Source: Candidatus Oscillibacter excrementavium (GTDB taxonomy: Bacteria > Bacillota > Clostridia > Oscillospirales > Oscillospiraceae). Taken from it: a DNA stretch of 45,338 bases. The translations under genes were made by a program, and so were the position numbers. The DNA is taken from contig DWYU01000144.1 in the NCBI GenBank assembly GCA_019118505.1, positions 1-45,338 of the forward strand. The letters run 5' to 3'. The notes below the pieces were generated by a model. That model saw only the letters and a list, made by a program, of their open reading frames with translations. It had not been told where the DNA came from and ran no database searches. Shown here in pieces: positions 23,646 to 31,905 of the stretch (positions are counted from its first letter, which is position 1; every line of letters begins with the position of its first letter).

Positions 23646-24125
23646 TCACGCCTCTTTCTGCCGGTTTTCCCGCCGGACCCGCTCAATGGCCCGGGCGGAT
23701 TCCTCCAGGGCCTTCTCGTTGGTCTCCTGCAGGGCCCGCAGGTGCCGGGCCAGATCCTCCTGCATGGACAGCAGGGCCTGGGCCGTCATCCGGGACTGCC
23801 GCTCCTCCTCCCCGTGGGAGAGCCGCCAGTCAAACCAGGCCCGGTAGCGCTTCCGCTCCCGGGGCAGCAGGAACACCAGAAGCCCCTCCTGCTCCTTCCC
23901 CTGGGGATAATAGATGGGGCCGTCGACCTCCAGCTCCCACTTCTCCGGAGCGGAATCGTACAGCGCCATCACCTGCTCGAAAGTCAGGAGCAGGATCTCC
24001 CCGTTTTTCGCCCGTTCCTTCAGATGCGCCGGCTCCCGTTTCAGGGCGTACACGGCCAGGGCGGCCAAAATGGCCGCCAGCGCCCCGCAGGCGGCTAAAA
24101 TGCTGAAGCTGACAGTCATATCCAT
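23646..24125 (-). CDS. Small membrane protein upstream of flotillin, unknown function
   Basis: Not recognised. About 159 residues: one hydrophobic segment at about residues 5-27, then a basic stretch, a compact middle part (EILLLTFEQVMALYDSAPEKW, then VDGPIYYPQGKEQ) and a C-terminal helical, charged region (about 105-159, likely coiled coil with a basic end). The ATG at 24125 has GGAGG before it; the open frame further upstream is not used. It is in the same direction as flotillin, 85 nt before it. A partner of the flotillin scaffold is a guess from position alone. Confidence 0.75.
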   Translation of the reverse strand: MDMTVSFSILAACGALAAILAALAVYALKREPAHLKERAKNGEILLLTFEQVMALYDSAPEKWELEVDGPIYYPQGKEQEGLLVFLLPRERKRYRAWFDWRLSHGEEERQSRMTAQALLSMQEDLARHLRALQETNEKALEESARAIERVRRENRQKEA

Positions 24126-24238
24126 TTCTCTGGCCTCCCGGATTCCGGCGCCTCTCCGCCCGGAGCATAGTCTCAAAATCAAATTATGATTATATTATTA
24201 TAGATAGTATGACAGGATGTCCCGCCGGCGGGCAGATC

Positions 24239-24649
24239 TCACAGCGGGATCTCCCGGTCCAGCTTGTAGAAGGTGAAGTCCCCGCTGCCCAGCAGCGTCC
24301 CGACCTGGTCCCGGATCTCCACGTGGTAAAAGCAGAGTGTCCGCCCGCCCTTGGTCTCCCTGGCCTCGGCCACCAGATGGTCCCCCAGCTTGGCGCTGCG
24401 GAGGAAGTTGTAGGAGGCGTTCACCGTCACGGCGTAATACCCGTGAGACGCCATGGCGGAGCCGCAGGCGGTGTCCGCCAGGGAGAAGTAGCAGCCCCCG
24501 TGGGCCACGCCCACCGGGTTGGAGTCCTCTGGCGTGACGTCCTTCACCGCCCGGGCGTAGCCGGGGCCGATCTCCTCCACGAAAATCCCCAGCCGCTGGG
24601 CAAAGGGGTTGGTGCTGTTGCGGGTGTCTTTGAGTTTTTGATAATCCAT
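24239..24649 (-). CDS. Hotdog-fold thioesterase (PaaI family)
   Basis: Acyl-CoA thioesterase-like protein of about 136 residues. The family pattern NPFAQRLGI... followed by GVAHGGCYFSLADTACG is clear, with the Asp in LAD being the usual catalytic acid position of PaaI proteins. The substrate is probably an aromatic or short acyl-CoA, not determined. Start choice is uncertain: ATG 24649 (MDYQKL, GAGGAG 10 nt before it) fits homologues better, while ATG 24685 has AGGAG at 8 nt and would add 12 residues. A monocistronic gene between the flotillin pair and a divergent lipoprotein gene. Confidence 0.88.
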   Translation of the reverse strand: MDYQKLKDTRNSTNPFAQRLGIFVEEIGPGYARAVKDVTPEDSNPVGVAHGGCYFSLADTACGSAMASHGYYAVTVNASYNFLRSAKLGDHLVAEARETKGGRTLCFYHVEIRDQVGTLLGSGDFTFYKLDREIPL

Positions 24650-24796
24650 GTGCAGTGGTCTCCTCACCTGATGATTTGTCTGCATCCAGCTTACTCCTAT
24701 CCGGGAAAAAGGTCAATTTCTTTCCCCGTTTTTTCAGAAAAAATTCAGAAACCCGTGCTAAACTGGCCCCATCTTGATGGAAAGGACCCAATTGTG

Positions 24797-26431
24797 ATGA
24801 AACGAATCTGTTCCCTTTTTCTGGGCCTGACAGTGGCCGCGGCCTCCCTCTCCGGCTGCGGCGCCCAGCGCCAGGACACGGCCCGGCAGGAATTTCCGGA
24901 AGCCGTCTCCATCGTCCTGTCGGACGACGGCGTCACCGTGGACGGTGAGCCGGTCTCCGACGACGAGACGGCCGCCGTCTATACCGCCCATGACATCGTC
25001 TGCTATGAGGCGGGCCGCGACTTCACCTACGGCGAGGGCACCGAGGCCGACGCCCACACCGCCGACGAGGCGGCGGCCAACACAGTGGTCCACATCACCC
25101 AGCCCGGTGCTTACGTCCTCAGCGGCACCCTCTCCGCCGGGCAGATCGCCGTGGACCTGGGAGAGGACGCGGAGGAGGACCCAGCGGCGGTGGTGACGCT
25201 GATCCTGGACGGCGTGGACATCACCTGCGGCGTGGCCCCGGCGGTGATCTTCTACAACGTCTATGAGTGCGGCAGCGATGACGAGGACACCGCCTCCGAG
25301 ACCGTGGACACCTCCGCCGCCGGCGCCAACGTTCTCATCGCCGACGGCACCATCAACAACGTCACCGGCTCCTACGTGGCCCGGATCTACGACCCGGACA
25401 CCGTGGAACTCAGTGAGGACGGCACAGAAGTGGTGGACAGCAAGAAGCTCCACAAGTATGACGGCGCCTTCTACTCCAAGATGAGCATGAATGTGGACGG
25501 CGGCGAGGCCGGCACCGGTGTGCTGAACATCACCGCCGACAACGAGGGCCTAGACACGGAACTCCATCTCACCATCAACGGCGGCACCATCAACATCACC
25601 TCCGGCAACGACGGCATCAACACCAATGAGGACAACGTGTCCGTCACCACCATCAACGGCGGCAGTCTGAACATCCGGGTCACCGGCGAGACCGGGGAGG
25701 GGGACGGCATTGACTCCAACGGCTGGCTGGTGATCAACGGCGGAGATGTCACCGCTGCCGCCTGCTCCACCAGCGGGGACGCCGGCCTTGACGCCAGCAT
25801 GGGCATCACCCTCAACGGCGGTACGGTCATGGCCTCCGGCAATATGTACGACCCCATCGACGGCGGGAGCCAGAACTTCGCGGTGTTCTCCTTCGCCTCC
25901 CGGCAGGCCGGCGGGGAGACCTACACCCTGCAGAACGACGCCGGGGAGACCGTGGGCACCTGGACACCGGCCAACGATTTCACCTATCTGGTGGTGTCCT
26001 CCCCGGACCTGACGGCGGGAGACTACACCCTGTGGCAGGGGGACACCCAGCTGGCCGGCAGCGCCTCCGACACCATGGGCGGCCCCGGCGGCATGGGCGG
26101 CGGACGCCCCATGGACGGAGAGGAGCCGCCGGCGGACTTTGATCCCCAGCAGCCGCCGGAGGACGGAGCGCGCCCCCAGCGGCCGGAGGGAGAAGCGCCG
26201 GAAAACGTTGGCGGAGAAGCCCCGGCAGACCGTCCGGAGCGGCCGGCGGATGGAGAGGCCCCGCCTGACGGCACCGAACCCCCCGCAGGCGGCCGGGGGC
26301 CCGGCGGCGGGGGCGGTCAAGTGACGGCCGCGGACCTGTCGGAGACCTTCGCTCTCATCGACGGCGGGAATTTCTTCACCGGCGTGTCGCCGCTGGAGAC
26401 GGAGACATCAGCGGAAACTTCCGCATCGTAA
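24797..26431 (+). CDS. Lipoprotein with Cthe_2159-type carbohydrate-binding repeats
   Basis: Exported lipoprotein of 544 residues. The signal peptide ends at the lipobox L-S-G-C (Cys21). The middle (about residues 90-400) has repeated short beta-strand patterns such as LTINGGTINITSGNDGIN and VINGGDVTAAAC, typical of the right-handed beta-helix of the Cthe_2159 polysaccharide-binding family (DUF4353). The part from about residue 425 to 515 is low-complexity, rich in Gly, Pro, Glu and Arg, and is likely an extended surface stalk; a short ordered tail follows (SETFALIDGGNFFTG). A GTG at 24794 in frame has better spacing from AAAGGA and could be the true start. The ligand is unknown. Confidence 0.82.
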   Translation: MKRICSLFLGLTVAAASLSGCGAQRQDTARQEFPEAVSIVLSDDGVTVDGEPVSDDETAAVYTAHDIVCYEAGRDFTYGEGTEADAHTADEAAANTVVHITQPGAYVLSGTLSAGQIAVDLGEDAEEDPAAVVTLILDGVDITCGVAPAVIFYNVYECGSDDEDTASETVDTSAAGANVLIADGTINNVTGSYVARIYDPDTVELSEDGTEVVDSKKLHKYDGAFYSKMSMNVDGGEAGTGVLNITADNEGLDTELHLTINGGTINITSGNDGINTNEDNVSVTTINGGSLNIRVTGETGEGDGIDSNGWLVINGGDVTAAACSTSGDAGLDASMGITLNGGTVMASGNMYDPIDGGSQNFAVFSFASRQAGGETYTLQNDAGETVGTWTPANDFTYLVVSSPDLTAGDYTLWQGDTQLAGSASDTMGGPGGMGGGRPMDGEEPPADFDPQQPPEDGARPQRPEGEAPENVGGEAPADRPERPADGEAPPDGTEPPAGGRGPGGGGGQVTAADLSETFALIDGGNFFTGVSPLETETSAETSAS

Positions 26432-26437
26432 ACCCAC

Positions 26438-26466
26438 AAGCGGGGCCGGATCATCCGGCCCCGCTT
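26438..26466. terminator. Hairpin between converging lipoprotein and sigG genes
   Basis: 13-bp perfect stem (AAGCGGGGCCGGA arm, 3-nt loop) centred in the 46-nt gap between two converging genes. The T run is weak on both sides, so it is a moderate bidirectional terminator. Confidence 0.7.
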
Positions 26467-26477
26467 GCTTTGCAGAT

Positions 26478-27248
26478 TCACAGATTTTTCTTGATGGTAT
26501 TGATGGCACCCTTCTCCAGCCGGCTCACCTGGGCCTGGGAGATGCCCACCTCGGCGCTGACCTCCATCTGGGTCTTGCCCTCGTAAAACCGCAGGGAGAG
26601 GATCCGCCGCTCCCGGTCGTCCAGCCGCTTCATGGCTTCTTTCAAGGCGATGCGGTCCGTCCAGCTCTCGTCGGTGTTCTGGGTGTCACTGACCTGGTCC
26701 ATGACGCAGATGGCGTCGCCGCCGTCAGAGTACACCGGCTCGTACAGGGACACCGGGTCCACGATGGCGTCCATGGCGAACACCACGTCCTCCCGGGGGA
26801 TGCCCAGCTCCTGGGCGATCTGCTCCACCGTGGGCTCCCGCTGGTTCTCCGCCAGGTACTTGTCCCGGACCTGAAGCACCTTGTAGGCCGTGTCCCGCAT
26901 GGACCGGGACACCCGGATGGCGCTGTTGTCCCGGAGATACCGGCGGATCTCGCCGATGATCATGGGTACCCCGTAGGTGGAGAACCGCACCGGCTGGCTG
27001 ATGTCAAAGTTGTCAATGGCCTTGATGAGCCCCACACAGCCCACCTGGAACAGGTCGTCGGCATTCTCCCCCCTGCCGTTGAACCGCTGGATGACGGAGA
27101 GCACCAGCCGCAGATTCCCCTCGATCAGCTGCCGGCGGGCCTCCTGGTCCCCGGCCTTGGTGCGGCGGAGCAGTTCCATGGTCTCCTCGTTTTTCAAGAC
27201 CTTCAGCTTCGCCGTGTTGACCCCCGCGATCTCCACCTTGCCCTGCAT
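26478..27248 (-). CDS. sigG: Sporulation sigma factor G (late forespore)
   Basis: RNA polymerase sigma factor of 256 residues that directs late forespore transcription. It is close to Bacillus SigG along its length: the N-terminal VEIAGVNTAKLKVLKNEE, region 2 (LVLSVIQRFNGRGENADDL and FSTYGVPMIIGEIRRYLRD), region 3, and region 4 with the helix-turn-helix SAEVGISQAQVSRLEKGAI. SigG is separated from SigF by the N-terminal motif. The ATG at 27248 has GAGGGGG before it. The divergent ylmC-like gene reproduces part of the usual sigG-ylmC neighbourhood. No clear forespore promoter was found by eye upstream. Confidence 0.95.
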   Translation of the reverse strand: MQGKVEIAGVNTAKLKVLKNEETMELLRRTKAGDQEARRQLIEGNLRLVLSVIQRFNGRGENADDLFQVGCVGLIKAIDNFDISQPVRFSTYGVPMIIGEIRRYLRDNSAIRVSRSMRDTAYKVLQVRDKYLAENQREPTVEQIAQELGIPREDVVFAMDAIVDPVSLYEPVYSDGGDAICVMDQVSDTQNTDESWTDRIALKEAMKRLDDRERRILSLRFYEGKTQMEVSAEVGISQAQVSRLEKGAINTIKKNL

Positions 27249-27404
27249 GGCCGTGCCCCCTCAAACCCAGAAACTTCATGGGTTCAGTATGGCCGGAGGG
27301 CTTTTTTCCTATACTGGAAGCTTTTGTCGCTTTCTGCCCATCCGGCCAGAGCGGTGTTGGGACAGTCCCGCCGCCGCATATGCTTTCGGCAGGGGGGTGA
27401 GCGC

Positions 27405-27689
27405 GTGCAGTGCAGGATCCGGGATTTCCGGTGCAAGGAGGTCATCAACGTCTGCGACGGCTGCCGCCTGGGCTACGTGTCGGACCTGGACGTGGTCGTG
27501 CCGGAGGGCCGGGTGGCGGCCATCATCGTCTACGGGCCGGGCCGCTTCTTCGGCCTCTTCGGCAGAGGGGAGGAGTTCTACATCCCCTGGGAGTGCATCC
27601 AGCGGATCGGGGACGACATCATCCTCATCGACAAGCCCTTCCAGCGGCGGGATCCCCGCCTGGAGCGGAAGCGGCGCAAGCGCTGCTGA
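27405..27689 (+). CDS. YlmC/YmxH-family sporulation protein (PRC-barrel-like)
   Basis: 94-residue protein with the family pattern CKEVINVCDGCRLGYVSDLDV, then GRFFGLFGRGEEFYIPWECIQRIGDDIILID, and a very basic C-terminus (RRDPRLERKRRKRC). Small PRC-barrel-like proteins of this kind are common next to sigG in spore formers; their job is not known. The start is a GTG at 27405 preceded by AGGGGGGTGA; the open frame to 27324 is ignored. Four cysteines, two of them in CDGC spacing, are slightly unusual for so small a protein. Confidence 0.85.
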   Translation: MQCRIRDFRCKEVINVCDGCRLGYVSDLDVVVPEGRVAAIIVYGPGRFFGLFGRGEEFYIPWECIQRIGDDIILIDKPFQRRDPRLERKRRKRC

Positions 27690-27691
27690 CG

Positions 27692-27726
27692 AAAAATGCC
27701 CCCGCGGCGGTTCCCGCGGGGGCATT
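27692..27726 (-). terminator. Intrinsic terminator of the DUF4261 gene
   Basis: 13-bp perfect GC-rich stem (27695-27707 with 27714-27726) followed on the minus strand by a T run; it sits between converging genes. Confidence 0.9.
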
Positions 27727-27735
27727 GGGCCGGCA

Positions 27736-29562
27736 TCAGGGCTCCTCCGGATAGGGGATCTTCAGCGTCATGCCGCTGTGCCAGACGCCGGCGCTGCGGG
27801 TGACGGGCAGATCCTGATCCTCCGTGTAGCCGATGGTCTCCCCGTCGTGGAGGGTCACATCCCCGCCCAGCACATAGCCGGCCAGATCCAGCAGGAAGCT
27901 GTGCAGGTCCCCCGGCTCGGCCTGGGTGTCCAGCACCTCGATCTCGTCCTTTCCGAAGAACCGCAGTCCGTCGGTGTAGCCGCACAGGCCGCTCTCCCGG
28001 CGGTAGAGGCCCACCCACACCAGGTCCGGCAGGGGCAGCTGGCCGTCCTCCATGGGACAGGCCCAGTTGAGATAGAACGCCGGCTCGTACACGGTGCCGT
28101 TGGCATAGACGCCCAGCGCGCCGCTCTGGCGGCAGGCGGCGCACACCAGCTCCACCTGAAGCACGGCCGCCTCCCGGGGGTCCTGTTCCCGGGGCAGCAC
28201 CGTCACCAGCAGATGGCCCTGGTGGCGGGCGGCGGCCGCTTCCGCCTCCTGCCACAGATAGTTGCGGGCGGCGGCCTCCTCCGCCTCCCCGCGGGGGACC
28301 GGGAAGGGATACAGGCTCACCGCCGCCAGCATCCCGTCCCGCTCAAAGGTCAGGGTGCTGCCGCCGCTTTCGTCCTCTTCCGCCTCTGTCAGACAGGGGA
28401 TGCCATACAGATCCCGCAGGTCCCGGCGGAACTGCTCCGGGTCCCAGGCAGGGGCATCCAGCAGGAGAAAGGCCAGGAAGGCGCCGCCCTCCGGCCTGGC
28501 CAGGGCGGGCTGTCCCTCCTTGGAAAGGGTGAAATCCCTGTCGAACAGGACCAGCAGCTGGTCCTGTCCCCGGATGTAGTTCAGCCGCAGCGTCCGGTCC
28601 GGCAGGACCGCGAACCACTCCAGGGACAGCCCCTCCGTACCCAGGCCCGCCTGGGCGGCCAGAAAGGTCCGGCCCCGGCGGTCCAGCTCCGGCAGCCGCC
28701 GCACCAGCTCCCGCACCCAGGGGAGCGGAAACTTGGACAGCGCCGCCTCGTTCAGGAAGAACCGCCCCAGCAGGCTGCCGCCCTGATAGGGCAGCCGGAA
28801 GGTGCAGTAGGGGGCGTCCGCCTCCCATCCGATGGGATCCAGGACGGCCTTGATGGCCTCCAGATTCTGCCGGTCGCAGTAGATGCCGGCGATGGCCAGA
28901 CGCTTTTCAAACTCGCTCTCATCCCCGCCTGCCTGGAGGGTCTGGTCGCAGCCCGGGTCGATCCAGTGGAACTCCATCTCCTCCAGAGAGCGGCCCTCCT
29001 GGATCTCCCGGCGGAGAGTGGTGAACTCATAGTCCCCGGGCACCAGCCCCAGGCCCCGGCGCACCGCCTCCAGGGCGCCGTCCCGGTCGCCGAAGTGGGC
29101 GCGGAGCTTGCCAGTCTCCAGCCAGCCCCAGGGGTAGTCCGGGTCCAGGGCCACGCCGGTCTCCGCGTACTGCCGGGCCTCCTCCAGCCGTCCGCAGTAC
29201 ATCAGGGCGCAGGCGTAGCGGTAGTACCAGATGCCGCTCCTGGCCGCCCGGGCCGCCGGCTCCGAGGCGGGCATCCATGCCGCGGCCTTGTAATAGTAGT
29301 CGTAGTCGTCGATATTGTTGCAGGCATAGGCATACCACAGGGCCAGCTCCAGGTCGGCCCTGGCCTGCTCCTCCGTGAACTCCCCTCGGCGCACGCCGTC
29401 CCGGATCCGCTGGTCTATGTAGTCCAGCATTTTGTAGAAGTAGCCGGAGACATCTCCGCACATCCCCTCCAGCGCCGCCACATCCTCCGCCGTCAGGACC
29501 GGCGGAGCGTTTTCACCGGACCCCGTCTCGCCCCGGGGGGTATTCTGCTTTTCCATGTCCAT
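27736..29562 (-). CDS. TPR-containing DUF4261 protein
   Basis: Cytoplasmic protein of 608 residues without a signal peptide. The N-terminal part (about residues 70-190) shows tetratricopeptide-like helices (ARSGIWYYRYACALMYCGRLEEARQYAE, DPDYPWGWLETGKLRAHFGD). The C-terminal third matches the DUF4261 pattern: GLRFFGKDEIEVLD, then DGETIGYTEDQDLPVTRSAGVW and ending TLKIPYP. The middle is unassigned. The ATG at 29562 follows AGGAG. It has its own promoter and terminator, so it is a single-gene unit. No function is known; the TPR part suggests protein binding. Confidence 0.75.
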   Translation of the reverse strand: MDMEKQNTPRGETGSGENAPPVLTAEDVAALEGMCGDVSGYFYKMLDYIDQRIRDGVRRGEFTEEQARADLELALWYAYACNNIDDYDYYYKAAAWMPASEPAARAARSGIWYYRYACALMYCGRLEEARQYAETGVALDPDYPWGWLETGKLRAHFGDRDGALEAVRRGLGLVPGDYEFTTLRREIQEGRSLEEMEFHWIDPGCDQTLQAGGDESEFEKRLAIAGIYCDRQNLEAIKAVLDPIGWEADAPYCTFRLPYQGGSLLGRFFLNEAALSKFPLPWVRELVRRLPELDRRGRTFLAAQAGLGTEGLSLEWFAVLPDRTLRLNYIRGQDQLLVLFDRDFTLSKEGQPALARPEGGAFLAFLLLDAPAWDPEQFRRDLRDLYGIPCLTEAEEDESGGSTLTFERDGMLAAVSLYPFPVPRGEAEEAAARNYLWQEAEAAAARHQGHLLVTVLPREQDPREAAVLQVELVCAACRQSGALGVYANGTVYEPAFYLNWACPMEDGQLPLPDLVWVGLYRRESGLCGYTDGLRFFGKDEIEVLDTQAEPGDLHSFLLDLAGYVLGGDVTLHDGETIGYTEDQDLPVTRSAGVWHSGMTLKIPYPEEP

Positions 29563-29621
29563 GCGTGTGCTCCTTTCTGATCCACTGCCGCATCATAAAA
29601 ACCAGGGTTGAGATTACGGTC

Positions 29622-29650
29622 ATTATAGCAGACAGCCGGACGCAGCACAA
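29622..29650 (-). promoter_or_regulatory. Sigma-A promoter of the DUF4261 gene
   Basis: Minus strand TTGTGC (29645-29650), 17-nt spacer, perfect TATAAT (29622-29627); about 60 nt before the ATG. Confidence 0.75.
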
Positions 29651-29730
29651 CACCAAATGGGAAACCGCCCGGAAAAATCGGACAAATCCGGGGAGACCGG
29701 GATTTTTACGCGGCTTTTGGGAAAAAATAC

Positions 29731-29759
29731 TTGCATTGCGCACCGAACTGTGATACTAT
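29731..29759 (+). promoter_or_regulatory. Sigma-A promoter of rpsB-tsf
   Basis: TTGCAT (29731-29736), 17-nt spacer, TACTAT (29754-29759). Transcription should begin near 29766. Confidence 0.8.
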
Positions 29760-29765
29760 ATTTCA

Positions 29766-29882
29766 GCATTCCGCACGGCGCGTCGACTTTCTGTCTGTGC
29801 CCGGGCCCCAAACGGCCGGGTTGGCAGAGGGGATGAAGCCGCCGGAGGTACAACTAAATTGAAATTGGAGGAACACACAACT
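29766..29882 (+). other. 5' leader of rpsB
   Basis: About 115 nt of untranslated leader with a GC-rich hairpin (about 29800-29820, CCCGG against CCGGG). S2 leaders are autoregulatory in several bacteria; whether this one is cannot be told from sequence alone. Confidence 0.4.
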
Positions 29883-30626
29883 ATGGCAAATTCTAGCGTC
29901 GTATCCATGAAGGCCCTGCTGGAGGCGGGCGTCCACTTCGGTCACCAGACCCGCCGTTGGAACCCCAAGATGGCTCCCTACATCTACACGGAGCGCAACG
30001 GCATCTATATCGTGGACCTGCAGAAGACCGTCCGCAAGCTGGAGGAGGCCTATAACTTCGTCCGCTCCCTGGCGGAGAGCGGCCAGTCCCTGCTGTTCGT
30101 GGGCACCAAGAAGCAGGCCCAGGAGGCTATCCGCGAGGAGGCCACCCGCTGCGGCCAGTTCTATGTGAATGCCCGCTGGCTGGGCGGCATGATGACCAAC
30201 TTCAAGACCATGCGCACCCGCGTGGACCGGCTGAACCAGCTGAAGACCATGCAGGAGGACGGCACCTTCGACATGCTGCCCAAGAAGGAAGTCATGAAGC
30301 ACCTGGGCGAGATCGCCAAGCTGGAGAAGTACCTGGGCGGCGTGAAGGATATGAAGAAGCTGCCCGGCGCCCTGTTCATCGTGGACACCCGCAAGGAGCG
30401 CAACGCCATCGCCGAGGCTCACAAGCTGGGCATCCCCGTGGTAGCCATCGCCGACACCAACTGCGATCCCGATGAGATCGACTATGTCATCCCCGGCAAC
30501 GACGACGCCATCCGCGCCATCAAGCTGATCTCTTCCATCATGGCCAACGCCGTGCTGGAGGGCAAGCAGGGTGAGCAGACCGAGGAGGCCGCCGCTGAGG
30601 AGGCCGCTCCCGCTGACGCGCAGTGA
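29883..30626 (+). CDS. rpsB: 30S ribosomal protein S2
   Basis: Small-subunit ribosomal protein of 247 residues. The family start [25 protein letters not shown] is complete, and [13 protein letters not shown] and [12 protein letters not shown] follow. The tail is acidic and alanine-rich. The ATG at 29883 lies 10 nt after GGAGGA. Codon use differs from its neighbours (CGC arginine and AAG lysine dominate), as expected for a very highly expressed gene. First gene of the rpsB-tsf operon. Confidence 0.98.
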   Translation: MANSSVVSMKALLEAGVHFGHQTRRWNPKMAPYIYTERNGIYIVDLQKTVRKLEEAYNFVRSLAESGQSLLFVGTKKQAQEAIREEATRCGQFYVNARWLGGMMTNFKTMRTRVDRLNQLKTMQEDGTFDMLPKKEVMKHLGEIAKLEKYLGGVKDMKKLPGALFIVDTRKERNAIAEAHKLGIPVVAIADTNCDPDEIDYVIPGNDDAIRAIKLISSIMANAVLEGKQGEQTEEAAAEEAAPADAQ

Positions 30627-30675
30627 TCTGCCGCCGCTTTTGTGAATATACCAAATCTGTTTGGAGGAATTCAAA

Positions 30676-31599
30676 ATGGCTTTTACCGCAGCTGATGTGA
30701 AGAACCTGCGCGAGATGACCGGCGTGGGCATGATGGATTGCAAGAAGGCGCTGGCCGCCACCGACGGCGATATGGACAAGGCCGTGGAGTGGCTGCGTGA
30801 GAAGGGCATGGCCGCCTCCGCCAAGAAGGCCGGCCGCATTGCCGCCGAGGGCATGGCCTACGCCGCCGTCATCGACGGTGTGGGCGTGGTGGTCGAGGTC
30901 AACGCCGAGACCGACTTCGTGGGCAAGAACGAAAAGTTCGTGGACTTCGTCAAGGGCGTGGCCGCCACCGTGGCCAAAGAGGCTCCCGCCGACCTGGATG
31001 CCCTGATGGCCTGCAAGTACAACGGCACGGACCTGACCGTCACCGAGCAGCAGCAGGAGATGGTGCTGGTCATCGGCGAGAACATCAAGGTCCGCCGGTT
31101 TGCCCGCTTCTCTGAGAATGTCTCTGTTCCCTATGTCCACGCCGGCGGCAAGATCGGTGTGCTGGTGAATCTGGAGACCGACCTGCCCGCCGAGAAGGTG
31201 CAGGAGATCGGCAAGGACGTGGCCATGCAGATTGCCGCTCTGAACCCCCGCTTCTGGGACAAGTCCCAGGTTGGCCAGGATGTCCTGGACGAGGAGAAGA
31301 AGATCATGATGGTCCAGATGGAGAACGATCCCAAGATGGCCTCCAAGCCCGAGGCCGTGCGGGAGAAGATCGTCATGGGCAAGCTGAACAAGTTCTACTC
31401 CGAGAACTGCCTGCTGCAGCAGGAGTTCGTGAAGGACAACTCCATGACTGTGGAGAAGTATATCGAGTCCTCCGCCAAGGCGCTGGGCGGCAAGGTGACC
31501 TTCAAGGACGCCGTCCGCTTCGAGAAGGGCGAGGGCATCGAGAAGAAGCAGGAGAACTTCGCCGCGGAGATCGCCTCCATGGTGAAGGGCAACGGCTGA
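30676..31599 (+). CDS. tsf: Translation elongation factor Ts
   Basis: Nucleotide exchange factor for EF-Tu, 307 residues. The N-terminal UBA-like domain (VKNLREMTGVGMMDCKKAL), the core motif AETDFVGKNEKF and the C-terminal dimerisation part (ENCLLQQEFVKDNSMTV) are all present. The ATG at 30676 follows GGAGGAATTC. It is 49 nt after rpsB, the near-universal order, and ends before a strong terminator. It shares the high-expression codon bias of rpsB. Confidence 0.98.
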   Translation: MAFTAADVKNLREMTGVGMMDCKKALAATDGDMDKAVEWLREKGMAASAKKAGRIAAEGMAYAAVIDGVGVVVEVNAETDFVGKNEKFVDFVKGVAATVAKEAPADLDALMACKYNGTDLTVTEQQQEMVLVIGENIKVRRFARFSENVSVPYVHAGGKIGVLVNLETDLPAEKVQEIGKDVAMQIAALNPRFWDKSQVGQDVLDEEKKIMMVQMENDPKMASKPEAVREKIVMGKLNKFYSENCLLQQEFVKDNSMTVEKYIESSAKALGGKVTFKDAVRFEKGEGIEKKQENFAAEIASMVKGNG

Positions 31600-31660
31600 T
31601 GAGCTTTTGCCTTATATCCTAGGCAGATCCTCCTTGGAATATTGACCCGATGCTGAAATT

Positions 31661-31699
31661 GGGCCCAAGGTAATTTATATTATCTTGGGCCCTTTTTTT
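31661..31699 (+). terminator. Intrinsic terminator of rpsB-tsf
   Basis: Stem of up to 13 bp (GGGCCCAAG arm extended by GTAA, one G-T pair) with a 6-nt loop, followed by seven T on the plus strand. Confidence 0.95.
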
Positions 31700-31864
31700 G
31701 CGTCCTGATGCAAAAGATATAGCAATTCAGACCAGATTCCGAAACAAATCGAAATAAAACCTCTTCACTCTGCCCCGTCAAAATTCAAGAGAGAATGCGG
31801 CTGGAATTGGAGGAAGAGACACAGCTGATTTATCTGAGGAGCAGGCCAGCGGCCCGCGAAGCCC
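31700..31864. other. AT-richer gap between tsf and ssrA terminators
   Basis: Between the two converging terminators there is a stretch less GC-rich than its surroundings. An open frame crosses it but continues through tmRNA and is not a gene. Nothing is recognised here. Confidence 0.6.
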
Positions 31865-31905
31865 AAAAAGAAAGACATCTGCCAAAAGCAGATGTCTTTC
31901 TTTTT
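31865..31905 (-). terminator. Intrinsic terminator of ssrA
   Basis: 18-bp perfect inverted repeat (31865-31882 with 31888-31905, 5-nt loop) beginning at the very 3' end of tmRNA, with the T run forming part of the distal arm on the minus strand. Confidence 0.93.

Noticed and set aside
27249-27404. Forespore (SigF/SigG-type) promoter before sigG
   Set aside because: A CATACT-like box and a short inverted repeat (AACCCA/TGGGTT) are present, but no properly spaced pair of boxes could be supported.
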